Under the pieces are notes generated by a model. The model was given only the letters and a program-made list of their open reading frames with translations, had not been told where the DNA came from and ran no database searches. From the NCBI GenBank assembly GCA_964007475.1, contig OZ023275.1, positions 5,704,001-5,768,000 on the forward strand: a DNA stretch of 64,000 nt, written 5' to 3'. Shown one piece after another: positions 13,392 through 26,790 of the stretch. A program made the translations under genes and the position numbers. The DNA is from Hybos culiciformis (lineage: Eukaryota; Arthropoda; Insecta; Diptera; Hybotidae). Within the stretch, counting starts at the first letter, position 1. The number at the start of each line of letters is the position of its first letter.

Positions 13392-15910
13392 TGTCGGGTG
13401 TCCCATGACACCTTATGTATTTTTTAAGTCAAAATTACAAAACGACACTTTTATTAATTAAATTATTTAAATGAATTTATTTTTTCTCATCCATGTTATA
13501 ACAAATGAAGAAAATTTATTTATGTTCTGAGCCTAACTGTCATAATTATTTTATGTTATAAATTATTATTATTATTAGTTAGAAGATAGAGATACAGATA
13601 GAATAAAAAACATACGTTCTAAAAATAAATTTGTTTTGAAGAGCAGTATATCTATATAGTATTTTTATTTATATTCTGAAGTTTTATGTAAGTAAATGAG
13701 TTTTCCAAGTAAGCTGAAATTATTTGACGTATTCGTATATACGAGATTTTTGTTCCACACAGAGTTTTTTTTATATTGCTGGGATCATTTCGATGACTTA
13801 CATGACTTCATTTTCATCATAAACATTAATGTTTTCAGTTGAACATAACATTGGACAATTTTTATGTTGCTAAGATGTCAAAGAAAAAACATTTTTATTC
13901 CTTTATACGGCATTATAATTTTTAAACTGATATAAAAATTATAATTGAATTCAAAATTTTTTTTTTTTATGAACTTTTCAAAGAAATATTTTATCAAATT
14001 TTTTGAAATGAAAACATATTGAAAGAAAATTTTTTAACTTTTCCAGTCCATTTGCATTCAATATGCGAGTGTGTTTATTTTATATTTACATTAACATATA
14101 TTTACATTTATTGAAGAAGATTTTTGCATAAAAATAAAATATTTTATAAAAAGTGATATCCGATAAATATATTTATGCATAATGTAATGTATGTACATGT
14201 AACGTACATAATATACAAATTCTTAAATACACATTATGCTTGAGTTAAGGAATAGGTAGATTTATTTCATTTGTTTGTCTCTGTATTTACAAAATGTCAG
14301 GACAGGAACTTTTTAGCCTAAAGAAATCATTGCGCCTTGCTTATATTTATCTTTTCTCAGTTTAATTTTTTTTAAAAACATCTATTCCTTATGAAGAAGT
14401 CAATCGTACATAGTCTGTTCAAAAAAATAAAATTATATTTCTGGCCTGTCTGGTCGTTTTTTTTATCAAGCAGTAAGTATTATTAGCTTTTAGAATTATT
14501 AAGGAATTAAAGATTTTATTAGTTTCTTTAAAAGACACAAATGACTTACCGGAAATTAATTTAAAGTCAAAAACGATTTCTTTCATGCACTATAAACATG
14601 AACAGTAATGCTTTAGGTGATAAAATTTGTTTTAAAACTAATTATGATCAAAACACAATCAAGACACTTAAGTAAATATTTGAAGGAAAGCAAGGAGCTT
14701 CAATTTTATAATTTCTTTACCAGATAAAAAGCATTAAAAATTCGCGAATCCACCCATTTATAATAAAAGTGTGTTTTATGCTCTCCAAATAGATTATTCC
14801 ACAAATATCCCTTATTTTTACAAGTAGCTGGAAACTATTTCACTTTAATTGAAACAATTAAAAGTTTAAATTGTGTTATTAAGGCAACAGTTTGAAAGAC
14901 CAATAATTGTATTGTTCTATAGTTTTTAATTCTTTTAGCATTTTAGATAACATAACAGAATAAAACATTAAATAGTTGAAGAATTTTAACACAAAGTATT
15001 CCTCTTACAATAGTAATTTTCACTTAATAATTCAAAAGCAGATAGTATAATCGACAAGAATTTTTCTATAACTATAATTTATGGCTAAAAAATTTACCAA
15101 ATTGCAGGGAATTAATAAAGATTAAAATTACTTGGTGGTTCGAAACAAAATTTTATAAGCAAATCTGAGAATGAGAATTTAGGGAAATGTTAAATAGTTA
15201 AAGTTGGCCGTTTAAGATTAATATAGATAAAAGCCACAATTATTTTCTTTCCCATCTTTAGATTAAGTTCTAAGTTAAGAAAGGCTTTAAAACTTGAAAC
15301 ATTAGTATGTCAAATATTAAACATTAAATATACAATTCAGCATTTTTCAACAAGTTTATAATATCAATTATTTTAATATTCCAACTGGTTGTTAGCTGAA
15401 ACAAAATTTAAATGCCACTTGAAAACAAAAAATATTTTAAAACTGACTGCATAAGAAAACTATCTTTACTGGAAATTTATTGAAGCAATTTCATTGAATT
15501 GTTTAAAATAAAAGTTTATTACCCTGTATATGTATGTATATACAAAACGAAAATAATAAAATTTATATTATCAATTAAAAAAAAAACAATAAGGATATAG
15601 TTCCTCTTGATTTTTTATTATTTTTTTAAACTTATAGGGCTGGTACACGATCATATAATTTGCGCAACAAAGGGTGTTGTACAAACACTTTGACTATATA
15701 TGGATGTGTTTGAATTTTGAATTTATTTTTAGAAACAGGCAATTTGTGCAAAAGTTTGAATCCGTACACGATGGCGTGTATATGTAAAAATTAATTAATA
15801 TTTAAGCTTAAAACTAGTAAAGAAAATTATAATTAAATATTTTTATTTCTTTAATTTTTGTAATTCAACAAAAGCTATAATTATAACCATAAATTAAGTA
15901 TAAAAAGACT
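13392..15910. other. AT-rich intergenic DNA
   Basis: No gene, RNA or confident repeat seen. Around 15650-15780 the phrase GTACACGAT occurs twice in direct orientation, 130 bp apart, without recognisable ends. Confidence 0.5.
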
Positions 15911-16041
15911 TACACTGCAGAATTTTTGTGCCGACCTTAACAAAGCTAAGGTCATAGAAGCTCAATTTTTTATTTTCTCAACGCAAAAAGTAATTTAAGT
16001 TTTTTGTATGTAAAGTCGGCACAAAAATTTATGTTACAGTA
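15911..16041. mobile_element. 131-bp palindromic MITE with GTGCCGAC termini
   Basis: TACACTGCAGAATTTTTGTG then CCGAC on the left matches in inverse the right end GTCGGCACAAAAATTTATGT then TACAGTA, with a few differences. The AT-rich core also contains a short stem (CTTAACAAAGCTAAGG). Size and structure fit a MITE; no transposase and no clear target duplication. Confidence 0.65.
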
Positions 16042-16244
16042 TAAATTTTATTATATAATAATTTATGATAATACTTATATTTTTTAATTACATGGAATAT
16101 GAAAGAAAATTTAAAAGACAATGAAATCATATTAATTTTCAATTTAATTAAATTGTTTTAAATATAAATAGTACAGGCAAATTAAATCGAAAATCATCAA
16201 ATAAACAAAAAAATTGCGAAGTATCTGCAACTTTCTATACTCAT

Positions 16245-16318
16245 ACACAAACACATTCTTTTGAAGAATCCGATGAGTCCCGAGCATTCAATAGTGTGCT
16301 CGACCCAGTATTTGACAA
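16245..16318 (+). other. decayed hammerhead-like fold
   Basis: ATTCT-TTTGA-AGAAT forms a perfect 5-bp hairpin placed as stem I. It is followed by CCGATGAG (canonical CTGATGAG with one change) and a second hairpin CGAGCA...TGCTCG placed as stem II. CAAACAC upstream can pair with GTATTTG downstream (six of seven) as stem III. However GACCCA stands where GAAA is required, and the cleavage-site U is absent. I read this as a chance or dead relative of a hammerhead ribozyme. Confidence 0.2.
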
Positions 16319-17016
16319 TCAAGTTTTTCAAATACTTTGTATGTATCTAAGCACGAAATAATTATGTTTAAACTGTTTAAAACTTAGGAGCAATGATGGA
16401 TTTACAAATAGGCACTCTAAGCTCGAGCGTCCGGCGGCAAATAATGGGCGGTAAAATTTCATAAAATTTTTTTACGGCAGGCAATTGTATTATAATATAA
16501 AACTTTAAAAACCAAAATATATTTTTCGAGAAATCGAATTTATTCGAATAAAACAGCATTTTTCTGTTTATTTCTGCAATATTATTAATAGAAACAAAAT
16601 TATAGAAATGCACCTTATTATTTAAGATCTTAGGATGCTAATTTTACCAAACTTGTCTATATTGATAGTAATTTACAAAAAAAAAAAATACAAAATAATA
16701 TTATTTACATGTGCCGCAAAGGGTCAAGCGTGGCCACTTCAGCACACTCTTTTTAGCCAGGGACTCCTTGGTTTCTTGAAATATATACATTTTCAAAGGT
16801 CGATACCAAGTTACAGCCATTTCGCAATTTTTTTGTTTATTTTGGACAATTTGCCTGTACTAAAATTTAGAAAATTTCTTTTCAAGTTGTCATATAATGA
16901 TGTATATGGTATATGTATAATAAATCTATTTGACTATTATTTTTATCTATAGTAATGAAAAATGAAAATTTAACATTTTTGGAATAGAAAGAAAATTATT
17001 TTTATTTTAAATTAGT
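16319..17016. other. AT-rich DNA, no gene recognised
   Basis: Open frames at 16377-16613 (minus) and 16635-16952 (plus, about 105 codons) show no recognisable motif, and their composition matches the background. I do not call either a gene. Confidence 0.45.
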
Positions 17017-17554
17017 TTTAATGCGTTGGGGATCGTTATGTTGTATTTAGTGCTATAGAATTTAGATCACTAAATGGAGTATTATATGCGTCAATACACT
17101 TGCAATCATTTAGATGCATCTGCGTAAATAATGAAAAAATTTAGATGCATCAGCGTATATAATGAAAAAATTTAGATGCATCAGCGTAAATAATGAAATC
17201 ATTTAGATGTTTCGTAGTGAATATTACGTAATACCTAAACAAACATAATATCTCTCACAATATTTCAATACAGCCAAATACAAAAAAAAAAAATGAGAAA
17301 AATGAGAAGAAAAAATATTCTCTCTTTGCAACTACCTCTCTCCTGCGCATTAAAACAGTATATTGGATATGTAAACAAAATTTGTTATACAACTCGTTCT
17401 GTATTTACACAAAAATACATTGACACTTGTCAATTTATATCGCTCGACCTTCGGTCTCGTGATATAAGTATTGACTTGTGTCAATGTATTTTTGTGTATA
17501 CAGAACTCTTAATTAATAACAAATTTAGTTTACATATACAATAATCTACTATTA
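17017..17554 (+). mobile_element. family D hairpin element, copy 1 (full hairpin)
   Basis: Shared with 54078-54542 almost base for base and, more distantly, with the two ends of 36229-37584. Left part: TTTTAATGCGTTGGGGATCG, then four ~30-bp tandem units built on ATTTAGATGCATCAGCGTA (17104-17212). Right part: an imperfect inverted repeat of about 100 bp per arm (about 17351-17450 against 17455-17554). Its tip reads CTCGACCTTCGGTCTCG, and its base reads ATATGTAAAC...TTTGTTAT against ATAACAAATTTAGTTTACAT. The end is AATCTACTATTA. No protein is encoded; the 17293-17544 open frame is a reading of the hairpin. Superfamily unknown. Confidence 0.75.
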
Positions 17555-18039
17555 ACTGCTGCATTCACATAAATTATAATATGAATAATTATATTTATGA
17601 CGCGCTAGTAAGTTTCATGTTCATTAGTTGAATTTGGTTCAACAACATTTTAAACAATGATGCAAAATTTTCTTTATTCGCTTGAGTCAAAAATTTCACT
17701 TATTCTTTTTTTCTTTTATAAATTTGCAACTATTTCTACATACACATGTAAGAGCATAAACTATTTTCCTTCCTCATAACTCAAATATGCTTCATAATTT
17801 TCAGAAAATATCGTGAAAATATTAAATTCCTTTTCGCATAAACTACCGAGGAAATTCATTATAAATTTGTAAAACTAATTAATTTTCTTTATGACAAACA
17901 ATTTTTAGTGCTTTGCTTCTATATTTTCTATTTTCTATTTTTAGAAATGAATGTTGTTTATAAATTAAAGGTGAGGGAAATTCTTTTACCTTTTTATAAT
18001 ATTAACATTAAATAAAATACAAAAAAAAAAAAACAGATT
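17555..18039. other. AT-rich intergenic DNA
   Basis: Nothing recognisable between the family D element and the foldback-like element that follows. Confidence 0.5.
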
Positions 18040-18048
18040 GAAAATATG
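18040..18048 (+). repeat. target-site duplication, left copy
   Basis: GAAAATATG here is repeated exactly at 18479-18487, directly outside the ends of the element at 18049-18478. Confidence 0.85.
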
Positions 18049-18478
18049 GGCTACATGACATAACCGCGAATGTCATAACCGCGAAACTTTTTTGTTATAA
18101 CCGCGAAATAAAAAATAAAAGTGTCATAACCGCGGAAAATGTCTTATATATTTTTTTGTCATAACCGCGAAAAAAAATGGCAAAAAATTTAAAAATTTTG
18201 TTTCGCGGTTATAACAAAAATTTTTGTTATAACCGCGAAACACAAAAATTCGATTTTATCATTTCGCGGTAATAACAAACATTTTTGTTGTAACCGCGAA
18301 AAACTTAACATTCGCGGTTATGACAAACTTAACATTCGCGGTTATGACAAAAATAAAATTAGTTTCGCGGTTATAACAAAAATTTCTGTTATAACCGCGA
18401 AACTCATACAAATTCAAGATTCGCGGTTATGACAAAAACTTTTCGCGGTTATGACATTCGCGATTATGTCAGTTCACC
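18049..18478 (-). mobile_element. foldback-like element family A, copy 1 (430 bp)
   Basis: Termini GGCTACATGACATAACCGCG and (inverted) GGTGAACTGACATAATCGCG. The interior is 16 modules of the form (R)TYATAACCGCGAA in alternating orientation, many as near-perfect back-to-back palindromes (TTTCGCGGTTATAAC next to GTTATAACCGCGAAA). The insertion is flanked by the 9-bp direct repeat GAAAATATG (8 bp if the next G is counted in the element). Strand is set relative to the copy at 34984-35703, which lies in the opposite orientation. No coding capacity. Drosophila FB elements also have inverted repeats built of short modules and 9-bp duplications; Mutator-type elements also make about 9 bp. Assignment to either is inference. 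Confidence 0.85.
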
Positions 18479-18487
18479 GAAAATATG
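18479..18487 (+). repeat. target-site duplication, right copy
   Basis: GAAAATATG, identical to 18040-18048. Confidence 0.85.
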
Positions 18488-21400
18488 CACTTTTATAAAT
18501 GGAATTTCAATATCATATATTTCATACTTACGGGAAAGAATTTCTAATATTTTTTTTTGCAACCAACATAAATAAACATTTTAAATAATTTTCATTGAAG
18601 TTTTAATAGTAGAAACCTTTTATAATATTGCAAAGAAAAGTTTAGCTGCATAAAATAGTGTTTATTTCAATTAAATAAATAGTAATATGTGTTACACAAA
18701 CAGAATGAAAGCATAACTCAATATACCCACAAGCCACATATGTGTGCACAAAAATATGTTTTATTCCAATTTTTTAAAGGGAAACCTAATTTCAAGAAAA
18801 ATTATATTATTAAATAAATATTGGAAAATATTTCGAACGAAAAAAAGAAGGAAATTTATAAATATTTATTCTAGAGATATTATACCGTTGACATAAGATT
18901 TTTTATCCCTTAAATGTGTCAAATATTTATTTAATACATATATAGGGAGACATAATTTTAGAGGGCGACATTAGAGGAACTTTATAGTAAAATTATTGTC
19001 TGGGCATTATAAAATTAGTTAAAGACTGTAAAACAGTAAAAGCCGTTTTTTTAACTTTTTGTAACTTAAAATTCACTAAATCTTTTAGTTTCAGGAATAC
19101 ATGTTGGCAAAATAATATTTAAAACATTCTTATCATTGACATAAATTATAAATTCTGTCAACTGCATTTACCGAAATATTTCTTTTTCCATTTAAAAATA
19201 AAATTATTTTGTATGAATGAGCATCCTATTTTGAATACCTTTATAATATCTAGTTTTATTCGTATACTTGGTATTTTCAAAGTAATACTTCTTCTGATAA
19301 TAAGTTTATTCTGTTCTTACTGTTTCCGTATACTTTATTGCCTCATCCAAGGCAATAAAAATTTTATTATTATACATTTAAATATTGTAAAAAATTTTAA
19401 GATCCTTATAAAAATTAAGAAAATAAAAATTTCTTAAATAAAATTAAACTAAATGAAAATAAAATTTTCTCTTCCTTAAAAGTTTTATTTCTTTTATATT
19501 TAATTTAACGTACATTTGAAAAGAAAGTGTAAAGTGAAGTTTATTTTCATATTTTATTTTATTTAATTAATAAGAAATAAGAGACATTAAGAATAAAAAG
19601 GGTGCTGAAAATTTTTACATATTGGAAATTCGTTAATATGTTTTCATGTGGGTAATTCATATGAAAATAATTTACTTAGATTTTTTTTATTCATTTGTGG
19701 TGTAAATGTTGTTTTTACTGGCATATTTTTTTATTCAAATAATTATATTTTTTTCAAAAATATTTTCATGGAATTTTTCAGATTCTTACAATGAAAAAGT
19801 GTCGAATTTTTCGTAAAATATATAAGCTTTCCTATTATCCGGAAAAGCCCAGAATAATATTTTAAGCATGTACTTAGATAAGTTTATTAAATTATTATCA
19901 TCTAACTTCAATTTATTACTAGTAACTCGAAATCTATTAAAAATATTTTCATTTTCGGATAGTAAATTAAGATCAAAAACTTGAAAGTTTCTTTTAAAGC
20001 AAACTATATGTTATATCTGAGTAGGTTCACCATTTCAAATCGAAATTAATATAAATTAGACCTTAACAAAGTTAATTCCTATTTTGAGATATAAATAATT
20101 TATTACTTTAACAACATATTCATAACATATTATATAATATCAGTGTTCCTGTACACAAAGTTAACATGATAAATTTTGTTAGATATTTCATTATCATAAT
20201 AATTTTTTTAAACATATGGCCCTAAGCTTTCTCAATGCGAAAGAAAAATTATTACGTTGAAGGTAATATTTGGAAAATTTCCGCATTAACATGTGTTCTC
20301 ATTTCTTCATTAAAGTACTGTAATAGTATTAAACTTAACAAAAATTTTATTTTATATCTTCAGAAGAGAGATTTTAATTAGATTCAAAGAAAATATTATT
20401 AAATAAAAAAAAAAAACTTGAAGAAAATGCTTTCCGGAAATATATTTTTTTATCGGAAAAAAAAAATAAGAAGAAAAATTTTTCACTAAACGAATGCGTA
20501 GAATCATTTTCGACAACACTTTCCAAGTAAAATTTTTATTTTCCATATATAAATAATTAAGGTACTGCAGATAATTAATTAATCTATCTATCTACATGAC
20601 TCTCTATAAAATTCCTTGAATATAATTTTGGTTTTCTCACTACAAAAATTTAGACTTGAGTGAAAATTTAAAGTAATAAAAACTATAATTGAATTATTAT
20701 ATAAAAAATCATGAAACCAGCAGTCAAAATTAACTGTGTTCAGTGCTTTAAATGAGAAAAATCTAAATATTTTTTCAGTTTTCTGAAAACTTATGGAATT
20801 ATTTCTATAGAAAGCCCAAGATAATAGAGATGACAATAAAACTTATACGTAAAATTCAAATTCAAAAATTCAAAAACTTTTTTTGAAATCCATTGAAAAT
20901 GTACTTAATTATTCTTACTCTTTCATTATAGAAAACATTTTTTTTTTGATATGGTTCTTTCTTTATGAAACATAATTTCTTATAAAATGTTTTGACAAAC
21001 AATTATATAAATAAACATTGAACGTAGAACGTAGTATTATTATATTAAATTTATTGATTTTTTTTTAATGCTTTGTTAGATTTAAGATAATATTTAAGTA
21101 TCTATTGTGAATTAAAAAAACATGAAAACTTCAATTACATAAACCTTTTAGAAAAATAAATATTTATTTTTTTCATTTAAAAAAAAAGTTATAATTAATT
21201 ATTATTATTATGTTTAATTTTAAATATCTTGAGATTATTAAATTTTGTTCTCTTCCATTTTAAAATTCAGAGTAGGTATACATAAAAATATTGGACTTAC
21301 ATTAATTTCTTGAATTTAAAATATAAAAAAAAGTTTTTATTAGAAAGGAACAACGTATTTTAATTAAAGAAATAAAAATAATTATTTCACATTTAAAATG

Positions 21401-24400
21401 CAATATAAGAACAAAAATTGTAATTATAAAAATGTTAGAGATTAGGCCGCTTCTGGTACTAACGGCTTAAGTACACCGAATTGAACTAAAGTAGGAAAAT
21501 AATTTATATTTATTATAGTTCCATTATACTAAATTAAATAAAAATCAAAAAATAAATTGAAGGAATCTAAAGAATTAAGCCCAGGATTGTGACCAAATTT
21601 TCTTAAAAATAAAGTATCTTAAAACGAAATGTTGAAAACAGATCCATATTTTATTTATGAGGTAGGGAATTCTTTTTTATTAATTTTAATTTTATTTATT
21701 TTCTGTTTTTTAGAAGTCAACTTTTTAATAATTATTTTTAAATTGAAGTTGATAGATTTCATGCATGAATCAAATATATCTTAAACATATATATGACCAA
21801 TTAAATGTATTTCAAAATTTTTTTTTTGTCCATTTTCAAAAATATGAAAGTATACTCTTGAAAATGATTTAATGAAAATAATCAAAAATAAAAAAAAAGG
21901 CAGAAAAATAATTTCTAGGATTATGAAACATCTTTGTCTCTTAGGAAATCAAAGCTCACATAAGTAGCACTGTATCTTTATAAATTATGTTTTTATGTTT
22001 TGTTTTGTTTTATTTTTTCTAAAACTTCTTTAAACTTATTCAAGCACAACTTTATTCTATATGGATACACAATATTTTCTATAAAATATTTTCGTCAACA
22101 TCAAAATTAAAAGGACTCTATTATTATTTATTAAGAAATAGATGGTCTGGAAATTTAAAAAAAATTTATTTTGAAAAATTATTTTTCGTTTCAAGATTTA
22201 TTTATTAAATAAAATTGTTGTTAATGTAATAAAAAAAGGAAAATGAATTTATTAAATGAGACGTTAATTTAATTGTATGACTTTATTTTTAGGAAAATTG
22301 ATAAATCAAGGCTACAAAGTATAAGGATAATTATAAGCAATTTTCAATTTTTAGTATATAATTATAATAATTTTTCTATTAAATACTTATATGTAACGTA
22401 TTTTTTTAGATAGGTTTAATTTAAAAATTTCTTGTTTGCTGTTTGATCAGGGTTGGATCCTAGGTTTTGGTGTTAAATTTTTCAGATTTTCGATCCACAC
22501 TTTGTTTCCCATTGAAAAGATTTGTTATTTTTTTATGATTAAATGTTGATTTTTTAAATAGAAAATATTATGTTTTTATCTCCAAGAAAAAAGTTTTTTA
22601 GTATGAAATAATAAATTGTAGAAAAAAAATTAATCTATTTGTTCACAACAATTTTTTTTTTAAAAGATCGATGAATAGATTACTTTACAGGAATCAAAAT
22701 TTTTCTGGTTGGTGGTGCTATAATTTTGAAAATCTCTTTGTAGACAATGAAGTGAATGCAAAAGAATTTGTACATTGTAGGACCGCACAAGGTTAAACTT
22801 TTAATACGCAAATTCAGTCAGAAGAACTCAGTTTGTTAAAACTGACCTCAATTGTAGATAATGCAAAGAAAATTAAATTAATAGATAATTTTACAAAAAC
22901 TTTAACTTCTTAAATTTTTACCATATGTCACATAATAAAGAAACCAAAATTGTTTTTAATAAGTGTTGTGTTTTACTTAAAACAAAAAATTTTCTTTTAT
23001 ACAAAATTCAAATTAGTTCTTATGCTATTTAAATGAAATTCACAGAACATAGAATAAATTATAATGAAGTTTTATAAAAGTTTGAAATTAAGAATATTTT
23101 CTGCATTTTTGATTCACTCAATTTGAATTTTATGTTTATGTAAAATTGTAGTCCTCACAAACATGTTTTACAGAAATTAAAATATCTAAATTTAAATATT
23201 TTTAATTTAAAATATTTTTGATTTTTGCAATTAGTTTAATTCTACTAACTATTATATATATATATTATATATATATATTATATATATATTATATATATAA
23301 ATTATACATATATTTAACATGCTCCAATATATTGAATAAATCATTAAGTAATTTGTCATCAGAAAACTCTGAATTTTCCAATCATTTCACGGTACTTTAA
23401 CTCTATTAAATTTGAGTAATTTTGTGAATATTATATAGCTTAATATATTTTAGTATATTTTTTAATAGCCATAAGAATAATTAAAGTTTTTCTTGTTCAG
23501 TTAATATAATTAATTATAATCTTTCAGGTTAAAAAAAATTGCATGAAAATAATTTTCTTAAATATTATTAAGTTTTTTTGGGTTTCTTCTGTTATAGTTT
23601 TCTATGAAGAAGCAGTTAACTTTTTATTAAATAAACGAATTTGACTACATCGATAAATAATTGACTGAAAATCGTTTATAGCTGAGCAAGCCAGTTAGAA
23701 GAATCTGTTGTTGAATATGATAAACGTTTAAAAATATTCATATTGTATATATATTGTTTTAGAACTATTTAAAAACTGTGAAAACTAAAACCTAAAATTA
23801 CATTTTGTAAACGATTTAATGATTTCATATTCATTTTATTGCTTCAAATCCTATCTTGAGAAACGCAAAAAATTGAAACCCTGCATTTTTAAAAAAATAC
23901 TAATAGTTTTTGTTAAAGTATCTTAGTGGCCTTAAATTAGAATCATATAAAAACGTTTATTGATTTTTTCTTTCTCAAATAAAAGCTGTAAAAAAAATTT
24001 CTCTAATTATTGAACAAAAATCTATACACATATTTTAGTCTGAACCATGAAAAAGAAAATAATCACATACATATATAGAATTAATTAAACATATTTGTAG
24101 AATAAAAATAACGTGACCGTAATTTTACAAATTTTTTTTCTTTGGAATTTCATTTAGTCCCCAGTTAATTAAATAAAATATAAATTTCTTTAAATTCAAT
24201 TTGTAGCAGTAGACTAAATCCAGTTTATTAATATCTTAATCAAAATTAATATAAATTTGTTTTATGTGGATATGGAAGTAATGTAGTATGTACAACATAC
24301 ATATAAGATATTTTATTGCACATCAGTACCATACAAATAGTATAAAGAAAATACGCAAACGGACGTCCATAATGTTAGTATAACTCTACACAATATTCCA

Positions 24401-26525
24401 TGCATGTAGATTATATTCAAAATAAAAAAAATACAATAGTTATGTGCTTCCATTTTATATTTCAAGTTTTTTTTTTACCGGTAACAGCTAAAGGTAACAG
24501 ATATATTTTTTTGTAAATTGGATTTTTTTAGCTTTCTAAATTGTACCATAAATATGGACTATGCAAATGCTCATGTTTGAATTGGAAATCTTTTTTATTT
24601 TTTTTATTTTTAAACTAAGCAAAATTTATTAAAGAGAACTTATATAGGAATTAGAACAGTTCAGTATAAATTCATCATTAATAAAAATTATAATTTATTT
24701 CAACAATTTCTATAAATTTTCTAAAATTTTAGGATGAAAGATTTTTAATTTTAGCATAGATCACGAATTCAAGTTTGAATTGTTTCCTTTTTTCCAAAAT
24801 TAAAATTCAATATGCAAAAATAGAATGATATAAGAACTGTAACAATATATAAACAATAATAAATAACACAAAAAATATTATCTACGAACGAACGATAATT
24901 TATTTGAGATTAAGAAAGCTTAACCAAGATTTTGGGATATCACTTTATAAAATTTTGGCGTGATGAAATCTGAAAGCAATAATTTATATTCATATAAGAA
25001 ACTTATGCAATCCATTGCTTGTTTATTATGTTTGAGATAACTTTACTTGAAATTATTTAAAGATTACTGAATTGTGAAATGTGTATTTTCTATGACACAT
25101 TATAAACCATGGTGTTGAATTTCAAAATGATTATATAATTCTTTAAGAAAAGTATCATTTTCTTTTGTTTTTTAAAATACAGAAAAAAAAAAATGTCAAG
25201 AACATTTTAATAAAAAGATATTTGATATTTTGTAATTGCATGATAGTGATTAGTGATGTTAAAGAAAGTTATTTTCATGTGAAAACTTGGTTACAGATAA
25301 AGAAAAAAATATTATTATTTATTTTTTAATTTGAATTTAATTTAATTTGAAACTGAAATTCAATTATAAAAGAAAAGGAAATCCTTTGAAAATAAAAAAG
25401 AAAATGTTAAAAACATGAAGAAGTTTGTACAGGATTAAGAGTAGAATTAACAATTCAAACATTACTAGTTATTAGACGATGCCATATTGTGTATTTCGTT
25501 TAGTATAGTCAGTGAATACCAAAGTAATGGAGCAGAGCAATTGCATTAAAAAAATTGCATTTTAGCCTTGACAAAAGAAATTTAAACAGTATAGTATAAT
25601 AAATAACAGTCACCAGAGCCAAATTAATTCTCTCATAATTAATTGATTTTGTCATAATTAATTGATCAATAGAGAGTTAATTATGACAGTTTTAATAACT
25701 CTTACAGATTTTGCAATAGTTTTGTGAAATCAACAGAAACATAACTTGAAAAACGTTAATTAGTCATTTATTTTTAATGTAAAATTCTCGAATTGTAATT
25801 ATATGGGTAGTTTTAATGCAGTAAATTAAATACTTTAGTGAAATTTGTGAATGTAGACGATAAATCTGGAAAAATTAATTTGATTACATAAAATCATTAT
25901 ATGGAACATTGAACATAAATATATATATTATTAGGATGATGGAAAACCTTAGAGAAAAAAAAATAAGCATATTATTTCAATATGTACATGCAATTAAGTT
26001 TTTCTTCAGAGAATATCAATTGAATTTTTAATTAAAAAATGTATTTATTAAAAGTTTTTTTCTTTGATCTCGTAAGAATCGATAAATGTTCTTATAATAA
26101 TTCTATATTATAATTTTTATTATTAGGTTGCTGTGAATAATAAGTTCATAACCCTAGACATTTAACAAAAATAATTAAAAGAAACTTTAATGAGGTCATG
26201 GAATAAAAATTTCATATATTAAATTTTTTTTCTTCTTTTAGTTGTTCATATGTCTATTATAGAAAATTTTTATTAATATGTATACATACTATCCTTATTT
26301 AAATTTGCAATTTATAAGAAAAAAAAAATAATAAAAATCTCTAATCAAAAAAAAATTATTATTTTAAATTCTTAAACTCTTTGTGATATGTGTGTCAATT
26401 CAAACATTCATAATCGGACTTTTCATTCTTTTAAACCTTATATGTACATTTATATGCAATCTACAATGATGTAAGTGTCTGACGTAGGTTTATTGTATAG
26501 AACGAAAAATTAAATTGCATGAAAT
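18488..26525. other. 8-kb gene-free AT-rich stretch
   Basis: Read on both strands, I find no family-like protein, RNA gene or transposon ends. Open frames at 19213, 20352, 20588 and 23218 are low complexity. A TATATATAT microsatellite lies at about 23250-23311, and a small inverted repeat (TTAATTCTCTCAT against TAGAGAGTTAATTATGAC) at about 25624-25686. Confidence 0.55.
23250..23311. repeat. TA microsatellite
   Basis: Runs of (TA)n broken by TT/AA every 8-16 bases; expected to be length-variable. The open frame 23218-23400 reads through it. Confidence 0.85.
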
Positions 26526-26790
26526 ATATCGTCTTCTGAGAAATGAAACAACGTATGACATTTATACGTCATTATTTGACAATAGCACCATTCGATTCCT
26601 CGTACTCGATTTTATAAGTACAACTACTTTGCAATATTCTTAATGTTGATTAAAATGTGTTTTTTAGATGAAAATTGTACGCTACTTGACATTTTTTCAT
26701 ACGTTTTTTTTAATTTTCAAATCTTTAAATTCAAATTACTCGAAACTATACTTTTCATTATACGTTGTTTCATTTCTCAGCAGACGATAT
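26526..26790 (-). mobile_element. MITE family C, copy 1 (265 bp)
   Basis: TIR ATATCGTCTTCTGAGAAATG continuing AAACAACGTATGA, matched in inverse at the right end (TACGTTGTTTCATTTCTCAG then CAGACGATAT). It is one of three copies; this copy is inverted relative to 45319-45582 and 58470-58734. ATAT flanks or ends every copy, so the duplication may be TA, AT or ATAT and cannot be resolved from these copies. The conserved interior gives an open frame (26668-26856) ending in YVVSFLSRRY, which recurs in the other copies only because the DNA is repeated. Confidence 0.9.

Noticed and set aside
16635..16952. 105-codon open frame
   Set aside because: No family motif; Phe/Ile/Lys-rich composition like the AT-rich background, no splice or conserved context.
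17017..17554. TTAA target duplication (piggyBac-type) for the family D hairpin element
   Set aside because: TTAA is present at both ends only in this copy; the other two copies have TTAT and TTAC at the right end, so it may be chance.
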